64,000 nucleotides of DNA. Source: Zygaena filipendulae. Its lineage: Eukaryota > Arthropoda > Insecta > Lepidoptera > Zygaenidae. The DNA is taken from contig OU015673.1 in NCBI GenBank assembly GCA_907165275.2, forward strand, positions 1,627,001 to 1,691,000, read 5' to 3'. Below are positions 31,901 through 46,900 of the stretch, one piece after another. Under the pieces are notes generated by a model. It had not been told where the DNA came from, searched no databases, and saw nothing but the letters and a program-made list of their open reading frames with translations. The translations under genes and the position numbers were made by a program. Positions within the stretch are counted from its first letter, which is position 1. The number at the start of each line of letters is the position of its first letter.

Positions 31901-34900
31901 TTTCGTCTGTCTGTCTGTATGTTTGTATTCGTGCTACGCAAAAACTGCTGCACCAAATTGAATGCGGTTTTTTGCTGTATTGCTAAGGGTCTAACTTAGA
32001 TACTCATGTTTCGATCTTTTCGAAATTCCATCTGGAACTCGAGATATTAAAAAAATATGCTGGTCATCCTACTAATAATATTATAAATGTGAAAGTGTGG
32101 ATGTTTGTTATTCAATCACGCAAAAACGGCGAAACGGATTTGGATGAAATTTGGCTTGCACGTTTTCAGTGGTACAGAAAAGGACATAGGGTACTTTTTA
32201 TCCCGGAATTCCCGCGGGAACTCCTAAATTACCGCGGGTGAAACCGCGGGGCATTAACAATAAAAAAACCAGTGAGTTGTTTAATTCAAAGCATACCTAA
32301 TCCTTTAAATCCCATTCTACTTGTGCTAGTTGAGACGAGACTTGGGGGACACGCCCTTTTGTAGGCCAAGGTCGCTTAACCCTTGTAGTAGCCGACTTGC
32401 CGAGGAAGGGTAGTGAGTTCAAGTTTCACGGTACAATACGAGACATTTGATGGGTTTCCAAGTATATAATGTAACACTGCAGTTTGTACTCTTTATTACA
32501 CACTAAATATAGCACAGATATAACATAATACTATCGTATAGTATATTTAAATATACCTATGATTCTGTAATGCACTATACGTAATACATATAAACCGTTA
32601 ATCCGATCTAGAGACATAATTAATTGAAGACTATTCCTACACAAGAGATTTTGAACATCCAACCAAGAGGTAAAAAGGGGTGGAAGTTATTGATATACTT
32701 AATAAAACTTTGGATATATCAGTGGTGGAAGTACTGTTAGTTTTGAAGTTTGTCATGAAAATCGGTACGAAAAATTTAATTAAAAACTTTTTACGTGTTA
32801 ATTGTACTAAATTGGGCTCTTTTTTCTAATGAGAAAACCCGTATTTTTGGAGTAATTTAACGGTGGATTTCAACGAGAGGAAACAGCAAGAATCTTACAA
32901 ACAGTCGACAAAGCCTTATTCATTTATCTGAAGGACATTCATTTCTGCCCGCAGCCGGTAGGTAATTCTCTTCCGTCGCGTTATTTGCCGAGATTTTCAT
33001 AACAAAGGATAGCTCTCAATGAATCGAGCAGATGATGTGCCTTCGACAGGCTATTAAATCCTGATATCGATTTCGATTCGAGATTCTCAAAGATTTTCCT
33101 TTTAGGTACCTCCTACCTAAATATCTAGATATAATTAATTGATTACGACATGAATAGTAGAGAAAAGATATTAACTAATTTCAGGTTGACATCAACAAAA
33201 AAGCCGAAACCACGAGAAACGGAAAACATATAGTACCTTAACATATAGTACATATAGTTTGTGCTGCCTTTTGTTAACCCATTTTATTTATTTGTAGTCG
33301 TAACGAATAAACTTAATTTCATTTCATTTCATTTGTAATAATAATCTTAACAAAGTCTAAACAAACGACCTCACATGATCTACACTTAGTTCTATAACAC
33401 AGTCGAGAGTTATAAAAAAATAACCTAAAACTGGGCCCTTATTCACTATGACCAACAACATTCCTTGTCCATAACGCGCGTCCCAAAAACACAATCCCAA
33501 ACGCTCCAGATGTCAAAATATTAAAAAATTATATTCTGTGTGCCCTAACCCACGTGGTAACAATATTTTTTTGAATTGAAACTTCTTTGAGCACGAGGGA
33601 AAAGCAATTTTTGTGGCGCGTTATCTTAACGCGGCGTGTTATGGTCATAGTGAATAAGGGCCCAGGGTCTTTTTTCTATACCTTTTAAGTAAGTACGTGG
33701 TCACAAAAGCTGTCGCTGTGGGACCGACATTCGCGCCATATTCCCATCGCGTACTCTCATTATTACTTTGAAAAAGCTCACTGACTCATTTACTCGTACC
33801 GGTCGAGAAATTCGTTATTGATTATATTTTGAAGGGAGACGCTGTGAGTATACGAAATGAGTCTGTGAGCGAATGACCATGGAATTTCGCTAAACTATAA
33901 ATACTTTTTGTCAAATGCGTTAAAAAACAGGCGTAAAAAGACGTGCTGATTTAATTTTCATTGATATATACATACATAAAATCGTATTTATGGGGTTTTG
34001 TACCCAAATGGTAAAATAAGAGCCTTTTACTAATAGACTCCGCTGTCCGTCCATTGGTCTGTCTGTCTGTCCGTCTGTCAGCAGGCTGTCTCATGAACCG
34101 TCATAGTTAGACAGTTGAAATTTTCACACATGATGTATTTCGGTTGCCGCTATAATATAACAATAAATACTAAAAAAACTGAATATTTAAGGAGGCTTGT
34201 TTTGGGCCGTTTTTGTAGATAATGGTACTTAAGATTTAAAGAAGAATTTATTCTCAAAAAAAAAAAAAAAAATCGCTTACATGAGAATATTAATACAAGT
34301 CTAAGACATTAAAAAAGTCGTCACATTATTAGTAATAGATAAGAATTTCATTAACGTATAAAAGCTCAGCTAAAGAGCGCCAGATTTTTTAAAACATGTT
34401 GTGACAATGTTTTTTTAAATACGTTAAATTAGTTACGGTACCCTTCGTGCGCGAGTCCGACTCGCACTTGGCAGGTTTTTGCAAATCAACGCATTGCCTT
34501 GCCTATCTGTTTGTAGCATTACCGCAATATCTAGGCGTACACCACAATCGACTCGTAGATAAATCGTAGCCGTCTTCGTAGAGCATCGTAGCACTGTGCT
34601 ACGCTTTCTACAACTTTTGAAATAGATATTGCTTCGGATAAGATTTTGTATTGATTTAAAACTTTTTATTCTTTTTATTTTGTTCAGTTATATATATAAA
34701 AAGGCCCGAATATTTTTCCATTTGGTTTAATTGTAAGTTTTCAACTGACTCTACCGATCTCAAAATCTGTTTCTTTTCAACTCAGTTGTTGGGTTTGTGA
34801 TCTGTGTTGCCTACGTGTAAAATGGGTCGTAATTCGTAACGTTCTATTAACTCAGTTCTAGCTTAACATTATTATATGTAACGAGTGACCTATAGAGCAA

Positions 34901-37900
34901 TATTCGAGTCACGGTTTTTCTATAGGTATAAGGACTTTTGTTTTTGTTTTTAAAAGTTTCACTTATTTTCTCGACTTCTGTTTTTTTCCCATTAATGTAT
35001 TATTTTTGTTTGCGTATTTAAGACTTATTTTATCATTGTTGTTTTTTTTTCTGTCTTTTTATATTTGTTTACGAATCAAGGCGGATTAAGATATTTGCCG
35101 TCAGTAGTTTATTAAAATTTTAATGACTACCAACCTCTACAATTCAATACCCTAATACACAAAACCACTTCTTTCTTGTAGAAATTTTAACTTTATGATT
35201 TGTTCACTATAATATAATCCTACTTCCTTAATTATACCGTGGTGTAAGTAATAGTATTACCGTGAACTAGGGGACCGATGTGTCAATTTCTAGAATATTT
35301 TTACGAAACTAACGATATAGTAACGATTGCACGAGAAAATTTAGTTCCCAAAAGCCGCCACTAAAACCTGCCGCCCTAGGCTCGCTACTCAGCGTGGTAA
35401 ATCCGCTAATGACACTGTTATAATTCCAATACTTCTATTCTTTTGCCCCAGGTCACCAAAGAGCAAAGCCGAGGAAGAGGAATGCGACACAGACGCCCTG
35501 AAATCGGACCCCGAGGTGTCCGTGAAGGACGAGGGCACCGCGCTGGAGGCTAAGATGTCGCTGCTGAACGGCATCACCGTGATCGTGGGCTCCATCATCG
35601 GCAGCGGCATTTTTGTGTCACCGACCGGCGTCCTCAAGTACACTGGGTCCGTCAACGCCAGTCTGATAGTGTGGGTTGCTTCCGGAGTCTTCAGTATGGT
35701 AAGTGTGACCCCAGTAAAGTTCGCAACCGAAAATTTCCCCACCGAAGATTGGTCAACAGTATTTCTGCTACCGATGTTCGGTTGGGCGCCATATTTGGTC
35801 AGTATACTCTCCCGTAGTTTGCACATTATGGACACCGCACGGGGTCGGTCACTGCGCCTGCTGGTCGCTGATATTGTGTCGCCAACATATCCTTCGGGCA
35901 ACGAAGGGCGACCGAAACCTCTTCGGTCTGATAGATTTCTCTTCGCGTATCGATCTTGCTAGAAATTAATATACAACTACTAGCTGTACCCCGCGGTTTC
36001 ACACGCGTGAGTTGCGGAATTCTCGCTGGAACTCCAAAGTAGCCTAATGTATTCCTTATAAAATCAGCTAATTAGGAGTGAAAGTCCCGTCAATATATCG
36101 GTCCAACCGTTTCGGAGATTCACCCGCGTGAGTTTCGGAATTCCCGCAGGAACTCCAAACTTATTTTATATAAACCTTGTCCTGACAATAACGAACACAA
36201 AAAAAAAACAATTATCCAATTTGGTTCAGTCGTTTGGAAGTCATGCGCTTAGCAACACATTTGGCGATTTATTTTTATTATATAAGATCTTGATCTACTG
36301 AATCGTTTCTAAACATTCTTTTAAGAAACCATAATATAAGTAGTCATACTCCTCGCAAATATTTTTTTGATCCAACATCACCATTACGATCATTTAAAAA
36401 AAAGAAACAAAAGTGGTTATGGGCCACCTTATAACAGCAATCTCCTTTATTTATTTAAATTTTATTCACCTCACGGTGCAAAAGGCGGACTTAATGCCAC
36501 AATGGCATTCTCCGCTCAACCTTCTCTTCCGTGCAAAGTAACTTTATTGATTTCGTATAATATGTAGGTATACATATATAGGAAAAGGACTAAGTTAATA
36601 ATTAATTGCCTTCACTGTGCGCCCACACCCGTGACGCCACACGCGGCTCCAGCGGAAGACCAGCGTCGGGCCCCTAATGGTTCCCGGCTCATGCTGAGCT
36701 GGTTGCCTTTTTGTTCCGACAGTTTGTGCTGCTTTTTGTTAACACATTTTATTTAATTGTAGTCGTAACGAAATACGAATAAACTTCATTTCATTTCATT
36801 TCAATAAAGAAGTATGTAAATAAAAAACAGCGCTCGTAATTAATCATTAGAGAGAGATTTATATCATATTTATAATCCTCTTATGCTGCGAGCAGTTTTA
36901 TATAGATTTCTCCAGAGAATTCATTAAGGATATTATTTTAGCAGTCTCCAGAATAGATTCATGGCAATTTCCAATTAAATTTATATTTCCTTTGATTAAA
37001 ACCGCGAGCATTTCAGAGTTCCCGTGGAATTGTTCCATACAAACTTTGCAACCCGTTTTCACCCAATTAGAGGTTGAATTTGCAAAAAATCATCTCTTAT
37101 CGGATGCCTACGTCATACAAAGAACACACCCTCCAAGTTTCAGGTGTTTACGATCAGCAGTTAATTCTGTGCGTTAATCCGTCACGTCAGTGTCATTCAG
37201 GACGAAGCTTTTTAAGTGTATCTAGATTTCTTTTAGTTTAGTTTTTTTTAGTTTCACAGCACCAGGTCTACTGGAGTAAGCAAAATGGCTGCTAAAAGCT
37301 GGTTTAAATAACGAACTCGACACGCGTACACTCCGACCTTCACTCGGCATTGTTCTACTTTTGTTTTTGTTGTTGCCGCAACGTGTAAACGATATTTTGT
37401 GGTTTCGTTTCGGTTGAGTCCCCCCCCACTTTAGGAGGCATTCATTCATTACGTGAGGTGATTTGGGCCATTTTTTCCCCATTCCCCCGGGAAGGTGTAC
37501 CCTCTCGCTCCCCCTAATCTAACGTTAGATTTTTCAATAGGATTACTTTTAGAGATTGTGTTGTTTTATTTACAAATGGGTATTATTTTAAAGAGAGTAT
37601 ATTTTAGCCGAGAAACATTTTTTATTTAATTAATCGTTTTCTAGCACTTTACACTGTTTCTTGCGGGGCAATAATTACGTGTTCTGCCGAGGCCCCCTCT
37701 CCGCCACATGAGATACAGTGAGGCTCGGCTTGAACCCCTACCCCCCTAAATGCCTCACGCAGCTAATGGACGCCCCCTTACCACTGTGCCTGTACAGGTA
37801 GGCGCGTACTGCTACGCGGAGCTCGGTACAATGATACGGCAGAGCGGAGCCGACTACGCCTACATCATGGAGACGTTTGGCCCTTTCGCCGCTTTCATGC

Positions 37901-40900
37901 GGCTGTGGATCGAGTGCATGATCGTCAGGCCCTGCTCGCAGGTACCGCCACGAAAATAAGAGCTCTTACATTGGCGAAAATAATGCCAGCCGCTATTACA
38001 AAATCATATTTTCTAAGATAATAGCGGGCAGATTAGAAGGTAATGCGAATGCGAGTGGCGCAAGTTTCGCCACTGTAAGGGCGTCAACCACAGATCAGAA
38101 AATAACAGATAGATGGGACATCAACTAAGTTTTATGAAAACAGATGAAAACCAGTGTCACCAGGCGATTTTCGCACACAAAACCATTCATCACGCACAAA
38201 AATGGAATACTGAATCGAATCGAATACTGAATATGAATACCCTCTTTCAATATGTCCCTCGTTTAACTTTACACCCTGTATAGTGTATATATCTACAGTG
38301 TGCACGTTATGCAGCGTGTGTGTCCGTTTATTGTAATATGTAATATATACATAATTATGTAATATTTCAGTAGACAAGGACAAGGACAACGGCGCCCGAC
38401 GACGCATCGAACAATAAACACAAATCGATTTAGTACAGATTTACCGCCGCACTCAGAGTCGACTTTAATGATTACTTAGTTAAGTATAGATTTTTAAAAT
38501 AAAACTACTGCAATTAGAGACGTTCAGTAAATTAATGTTAATTGACATTTAATGAGATGTAACTTAATTAGTTAAATACCAATTAACATTAATTTATTAA
38601 ACTTATCTGATTGCGGCAGTTTTGTTTTAAAAATCTATACTTAACTAAGTAATCATTAAAGTTGACTCTGAGTGCGGCGGTTAGTCTTTATTGACTCTAC
38701 GAGTATTGTAGAGAATAAAATGTAACTTTGTTGGAAGCTCTATCGCTCTATATTGTTTTCGCCTCGGCTATAAAATAAAGCCTGCTGATATATTTAGATG
38801 CCTTTGTTCTTTAATAAATGGATTAACTGCTACATAGGTATACAGGGTGTCCGGTTAGACGAGAGACATAATGTACGTAGATAACTAACAAAATTGAATT
38901 CATTAAAAAAACACTGAGAAATCATGGAGAAAAACTTGATTTTACACGGGTGTTTACACCTATTTAAATAATTTAAAAGGTAACTTTTAAAAGGTTTTTG
39001 TTTTGTGTCAATATTTATTCATATAGCATGCATAGCGAAATCTTGTCGACGATTAAAACTCTAATCGATTCGAGTGAATTGTTTTTGTGATATTGCGTCA
39101 TATTTCAGTATTTTTTGGATGTTTAATCGTACTCTAGATAAGTAAGTCCAGAAAGTAACATATTGTATTTCTATAAAAATAACTCAGAGTCGAGCAACTA
39201 TACTAAATAATATAAAATTTACTCAATACTCTTTGTGTAAGTAGGTAATCAATTTTTTTTTTTCGAAAAATAAATTTCTTAATCGGTCTCCCGCAACTTT
39301 CATATTCATTTTGATCAAATAGCCTTTTAACCGTCGTTGTGATCAATCCGCCAAATATTTCAATCCTCCAGTTACGTATGATATAAAAGTACTGAATAAG
39401 CGACTCTGTTGCCGTGTTTATAAATCCCATTTTTCTTCGACAGGCGATAGTTGCTTTGACGTTCAGCGTGTATGTCCTAAAGCCGGTATTCCCCGAGTGC
39501 GACCCGCCAGAGGACGCGAGGAGGTTGCTCGCCGCGTGCTGTATATGTAAGTAGTTCTTATTTATAAGAACACAAGGTCGCTTTTCGCATCTCACCGTGT
39601 GTCCGCTGAAATCTGCTCAACTACGCAACAGATCTTGATGTGAATTGAATTATCATTTTCGGAATTTATATGAATGAGTTTTGACTTTTGGTCCAAGTTT
39701 TAATGAATCAGTCGATCAGTTTCATATTTTTCATGTTGATTAAGTTCAGCTGGTGTGGAGTGCCAGTGTGGTGTATATAGAAACTTGCAGTTGGACAAGC
39801 GCAAAACATTATATCTTTCGGTGTGATATAGCATTACTTTTCCGGTCGGGTGATATCACTCGCGAACATTACGTTATGATATTTATCACTCAAACATTAC
39901 GGTCTATCACTCAAACATTACGTACTACCACTCAAATATTGCCTACTCGACGTGTTTTAAAGAAAAATGAACCTAATGTAGCGGTTATAGCCTTCGAAAT
40001 CAAACAACCATTATGTGGACGCAGATAAGCAATAACATATTAACCCACAAAATTAAGTTATTGATACAGAACGATTTATTAAGAGTTAGAGAACGTTTTT
40101 TAATTATGTGTTTACTTCATTACATTGTATAAATATGTAACAACATGTTGAACATAAAAAAATGTTGACATAAAATGGCGCTATAGTTTTAAAACACGAT
40201 TTACTCAAAATTTCTCCAGTGTGGGTTAACACACTATTGCTTATCTATGTCCATGTATCACTCAAACATAACTCGACGCCTTCTAAAGACAAATTGACCA
40301 ATTGATCAAAAGACGGTATACCTTTTAAAATCATTACCAGTCTGAGATATTACGTATATTACCTACCTATTGGTCACCATGCCCGCCCGCTAATCAAGGG
40401 TTCCGGGTTCGATTCCCGGTGGGGGTGGACTTTGTATGATGAACACGAACGTTCCAGTTTAGGCGTGTATATCTATATATAACTATATTATAATATATAT
40501 GTAATAATATGTAGTATATACCACGTTTGCTTGGTTACCACGACACAAGCTTATAGCTTAGTGTGGGATCAAGTAGATCTGCAGTGTGTTGTGAAGTGGA
40601 TTATTATTATTATCTTTGAGTGAGCCAAGTGCCGTCGAGTAGGCTGTAGGTGTCGGGTGATAGAGTGATGGTTAATTGTTTCTCTCGCGTAATGTGTGAT
40701 GTTGCATCACCTCGTGCAGTGATATCACTCGAGTGACATCACTCGCGTTACTCACACAAGTGTACCTACTCGCAGTGCTGCTGACGTTCGTGAACTGCTG
40801 GTCGGTGCGCGCGGCGACCCGCGTGCAGGACTGGTTCACGTACGCCAAGCTCCTGGCGCTGTTCATCATCATCGCCGCCGGCATCTACCAGCTGTGCCGC

Positions 40901-43900
40901 GGTGAGTGCTATCATCCATCGTAGACAGAACTAGTGCTGGTGGGTGATAAATTAGTTTGGTCAGTGGTAACTAGGAAAAGTCGGGCTTATGATACATAGG
41001 TATGTACCTATGCAACACCAAGATTCAGGCTTAAACATTTTTATTTATTTACAAGTTGTGCCCCGCGGTTTCACCCGCGTTAATTTCAGAGTTTCCGCGG
41101 GATTTCCGGGATAAAAAGTACCCTATGTGTTAATCTGATGTATAGCTATATTATTGTAAAGTTTCATTTAAATCCATCCAGGAATTTTTGCGTGAAAGAG
41201 TAAAAAACATCCATCCATCCATCCATCCATACATACTTACAAACTTTCGCGTTTATAATATTAGTAGGATTTAACTAGCTGTGCCCCGCGGTTTCACCTG
41301 CATGAAACGTTTTTATATAACAACTTTTTTCTCGACATCCAATTTAAATGAAACAAAGCCTAGATGTAGCTTCAGGTTAAGCTTAATCTACCTGTGAAAA
41401 CCGCATGACAATTCGTTCAATTCGGAGATTATCGCGAACAGACAGACAGAAAAGTATTTAAAAAACTTTTTTTTGTGGTTGGTCACTCTTCTTTTATCGC
41501 GCCCTGTCGATTCTTGTTAAAAATACTCAATGTACAGAACCGCGGATTCTACTCTTTTATTATAGTATTGAATGTATAGATATATTTATTTATTCAGGAA
41601 ACATTCAGCTATATTTATACACTTAAACTGAACAGATACACAATTACTTTCGCGAAAAAACTTTCACAAATAATTAATACGAATGTCAATCATATGATGT
41701 GGGGATTGGACCCGCTACACCTTAGCGAAGTAGGACGAAGTTAATGATGGAAATGAAACAGTTAGTGTGTCATTCAAGCCGCAATCAGACCGGGGGGTCG
41801 GAAGGCGTCGGCCTGAGCCCTTATTCACTATGACCACATTCCTTACCGATAACGCGCGACCCAAAACACAATCCCGAATGCTCCAGATGCCAAAATATTA
41901 CAAACTAGCTGTACCCCGCGTTTTCACCCGCGCGGCGTGAGTTTCGGAATTCTAGCAGGAACTACTTTTTTCCAAAATAAAAGTAGCCTAAGTTATAACT
42001 CCTTATAGCATCAGCTATCTGCCAGTGAGAGTCCGTTAAAATCGGTCCAGTAATTTCAGAGATTAGCCGGAACAAACAGACAGCCAAAATTTTTAATTTT
42101 TTTTATTTATGTAGGTACCTACCCTATATACCTACTTTCATTTATTAAAAAGCTAGCTGTTAATTTGGAATTACAAACAGATACTTCAGTTCTATTTATA
42201 TGTATAGATTAACATTCTATATGCCACGACTCACAAGACATGACTGTGGTAAATGTTTTTTTAAGTGAAACTGTTTTGAGTACGAGGGAAAAATATAAGT
42301 GACGCGTTACCTTAACGCGATGGATCATAGTGAATAAGGGCCCTGGAGCCGTCGCGACGCACGGACACGACGGACGGACGGACAGATTCTTATTAGATGA
42401 TTGCCGTAATCCGGCAACGCAGCAGACGCGGCGTCCGGTCTATTTGAGTTGAATTTCGCCGCGTCTCGTGTGAATGCACTGCGTCGTACCTAGGTAGATA
42501 CATGAAAGTCCAATGGGAGTTTGAGTTTGAGTTTATTAAAGTACCCAACTATTGTTTTAACTCCATGGTTTGGTACGTAGTAAAGTAACCTATTGAGGAA
42601 ACTGTGGCGCTTCGTTCCAAGTACTTCAGTTCCAACCAGCTCGGGTCATCACGTTTTGTCAGAAATGTCTGGTTAAAAGCATAACTAACCACAAAGGGAT
42701 GGGAATTTTGCCAGTGCAGTGCAGTGCAGTTTGTATGACGGCTTGTAGCGGTAAGTGACGTCACGAGCCCCCACCCTAGATTTTAATGCCCTTTGTCTCT
42801 GTGTATTTTCATTTATTTGAAAAATAAAAAAACACGTGTCTAATAATTTTTAATTTTCTAACTGACGGACTAATTAGAATTTTGAGTTTCAAAAGTCGTC
42901 AACATCCCTATTACAATTGTCTCTACCAGTATTATTTTAACCTTACATGGAAAGAGGCGACCTATCTCTATCTCACAACCAACGATGTGTTGGTTAACCA
43001 AACCTTCTGCTCTTCCTGCAGTTTCATGACTTGACCATTTTAGCTGTCTAGCAAACTGTCTGCGCTAAAACATGTTATCTGACAATCATTGACCGGCTGG
43101 TTGACAATCAAACACTTCATCAGCTTTTGTGTCACGACCGTACTTTATCGACTTTCAAGCTAAGAGTAGGTACCAATGTTCACATCACACGGAAAAATCT
43201 AGGGCAACCACGCGTTCACCGAATAAATAAATGTACCTCATTGGAATTGTCTTTTAAGTTTAATGCTTAGGTATTATTGGCATTTGGTCGAATTATATAA
43301 TATCAGGAGGATTGCGTTTGTTTGGATAATTATATACCTATCTGATAGATTGTGAAACGATTCGGAAAAATATTTTTCATTACTCATACTCGGAAAGTAG
43401 GTCTGAAGTTGCCTGAGAAGCGAGTTGAAAGTAACACTTTTCAGCCCTAGGGAGAATCGCTTTCAACTGACAGCTGGATACTGCAGAAACTCAAGTTTTT
43501 TTTAAGTCATAGGGGGCATACTTACTGGCCAGTAGTACACCTAATGGTTGATTTATGTAAAATAAAATTCACTCATTTTTTTTCTTTAGTTAATTCCTAT
43601 TTTTATTTTGACTTTCCTTGCATTCGTAATGAAAAGCACAGTGTTATCCTCGGGAGAAAGACTTATTAGTCCCTCGATCTATTGGCGCCCTCGCTACTAG
43701 GGCGCTACTAGGGCGAGGGCGCCAAACCCCGTCTCGGGACTAAATAAGTTACTTTCACCCCTAGGATAACAATGTACTATTACTGATATAGGAAACTACA
43801 GTACCTACTAGTCCTGTTCTGACTGACATAGGATAGTTTTTATCCTTGAATAATGCGTCAGCAATAGGTATTTTACATTTGTTTGATTTTCTGTGGTCCT

Positions 43901-46900
43901 GAAATTTAATCACTACATAATAGGTATACATAATTTAAAACAAAGTCGCTTCGCGCTGTCTGTCTGTCCCTATGTATGCTTCGATCTTTAAAACTACGCA
44001 ACGGATTTTCATGCTGTTTTCACCAATAGATAGAGTGATTCATGAGGAAGGTTTGTATCTATATTTTATCTTGGAATTCCCGCGGAAATTCCTAAATTAC
44101 TGTGGTTGAAACCGGGGGACCAGCTAGTTTATAATTTAATGTAGTTTATAATTTATTTAGGTATATAGTGTTTATCTCAGGGAAAGAAGAGTTCCCGAGG
44201 AAATGTGGCATTGCGTGATAACGCTCGATGGGTATCTGCTATAGATTTTATCTTATCTTTTACCGTTCGGTCCGACTGAGCCGACCCTAATAGTGCACAT
44301 CCACGTACTCAAGTAGAACCTCTCGCTCCGCAGGCCAAGTGGAGCATTTCACGTTCGACGGGACGACCAGTGACGTCACTTCCATCGCACTCTCCTTCTA
44401 CTCCGGCCTCTTTGCCTATAACGGCTGGTGAGTGCTTATGAATAAATTTTCAATTTTTTGTACTTGTTATGAACTAGCTGTGCCCCGCGGTTTCACCCGC
44501 GCGAAAGGTTTTTATACAATAACTTTTTTCTCGATATCCGATTTTAATGAAACAAAGCCTATATTATGTAGCTCCAGGCTAAGCTTAATCTACCGGTGAA
44601 AACCGCATGACAATCTGTTCAGTAGATTCAGAGATAATCACGAACAGACAGACAGACAGAAAATAATTTTAATTTTTTTTTGTGCTTGGTTACTCTTCTT
44701 TTATCACCCCTCTCAATTTTAGGGAAAAATGTAAAAATGGTAAAAATGTACAGAATCGCGGATTCTACTCTTTTATTATAGTAAGATGCGAATTTGAATT
44801 TGTCAGGGCACTTGTTACCCCGAAATTAGCGAATCAGCTAAATCCGCAATTCACAACCCTACCTTACCTAGTATTATATTATCTGTACCTATACCCTACG
44901 GCCTACCACAAATCACAATAATCTAATATATATAAATCACGTGTCACGTTGTTTGTCCGCGATGGACTCCGAAACTACTGAACGGATTTTGATAAAATTT
45001 GCAACCATTTATAATATGGTCCAACTTAAAAGATAGGATAGTATTTATCCCGGAATTCCCTCGGGAACTGAAGGACATAGAGTACTTCTTTCCCGCAACC
45101 TCCGCGGAAACTCCGAAATTACCGCGGATGAAATCGCGGGGGACAGCTAGTAGGTATATATTTTTAATTTATTTAATTAACATTAATTTACTGAACGTCT
45201 CTGATTGCGGCAGTTTTGTTTTAAAAATCTATACTTAACTAAGTATTCATTAAAGTCGACTCTGAGTGCGGCGGTAAGACTTCAAAAAAGGAGGTTCTCA
45301 GTTTGACCCGTACCTATGTATGTTTGTGTGTTTATATATTAGTACGTTACACAGTACACTACATATATACGGTGCGCAGGAACTACCTGAACTTCATAAT
45401 CGAGGAGCTGAAGGACCCGGTGCGCAACCTGCCGCGCGCCATCGCCATCTCGTGCGCGCTCGTCACCGTCGTGTACACGCTCACCAACGTCGCCTTCTAC
45501 ACCACGCTCGCGCCCTCCGAGGTGAGCACCGCCACCACCACCACCACCACCACCACCACCACCACCACCACCACCACCACCACCACCACCACCACCACCA
45601 GAGAGAGTCTATCGTATCTTCGCAATACGGGTACTGGCTACATAGAATAGAATAGAATAAAATTTATTTCTGCACACACACACAAGAATAACAAAACAAA
45701 CATTAAAGAAGTGCCTAATCTAAACCCAAGTTATCTTGCATGCTCTGCCGAAAGGGACACCAACTCAGCATTACCTAGGTGCAGGTACACCCAGCGCTGG
45801 TTTCCAGTTGGCAGCCCGCTGTCACGCACGGACGTAACAGCAGAAGAGGAAAAAATTAAAAAAAAATATAAAATAAAAATTCATAGTAAAAAAACATTAC
45901 ATAAGTATAAAATACAACATAAATATGAAATACTCGTGACAAATAATTATTTTATATAAACTGAAATCTAATATATAAAATTCTCGTGTCACAATGTTCG
46001 TTCCCATACTCCGACGACCGATTCTCATGAAATTTTTTATACATATTCAGTAGGTCTGAGAATCGGCTACTATCTATTTTTCGTCCCGGAATTCCGGAAC
46101 TCACGCGGGTGACACCGCGGGGCGCAGCTAGTAAATAAATAAAGAAACATACATTTTTCAGATATTTTTTTTATGTTGAATACTCGTAGGTATATGAAGG
46201 GTCAGAATCAGAATCAATCATAGTGATTACCTTTGGACCAGACCGGCTGTTGACGTCAAAGATATAATCACCATGTGTTTCACTTGTAGGTATAAATGTT
46301 GTGAACACACAGTCATGTCGAGTGTACCTAAACTCTACATGATGAACAGGAACTAAAAAATTAAAATTTAGTCGCCTGGCCTTATGAAGTAGGTATAACT
46401 TCTTAAGCGAGAAACACACTTACGGACGCGACTTACGACGGGTCGCGGCTGGCGGTCGCGACTTACGCTTTATCTGGCCAATAGCATACGTAATTTCTTC
46501 TGTCGCATTATCTGCAATGGGTAATTTTCGACTATAATTTCTGTTTACTTAATCTGTTTCCACGTTTACTCTTATATATTATGCGCAATTTTAGCAGTAC
46601 AGGTTTAAACTTAGTGTAGGGGACAGTGTTCATTTCTATCAGGATAAGAGTATCCTTTTTTCGCTGCACTGTACTTGTTTTTAGTTATATTATGAATAAA
46701 GAAAATTATTATTATTATTTATGTTATGTGCAGGTGCTGGACTCAGCGGCGGTGGCGGTGACGTTCGCGGAGCGTCTGTTCGGCTGGTTCGCGCTCTCCA
46801 TCCCGCTGTTCGTGGCCGCGTCGACTTTCGGCGCCGTCAACGGAGTACTGCTCACATCCTCCAGGTACCAGACACCTACAACTGTAACGAGGCGGCCGTA

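Noticed and set aside
35389..35901. 170-codon frame on the - strand over the first large SLC7 exon
   Set aside because: It is the shadow of a GC-rich transmembrane exon. The + strand frame has the SLC7 motifs.
45303..45655. Open frames with long poly-Thr or poly-His tracts
   Set aside because: They run from the SLC7 exon through the donor at 45522 into an intronic (ACC)n microsatellite.
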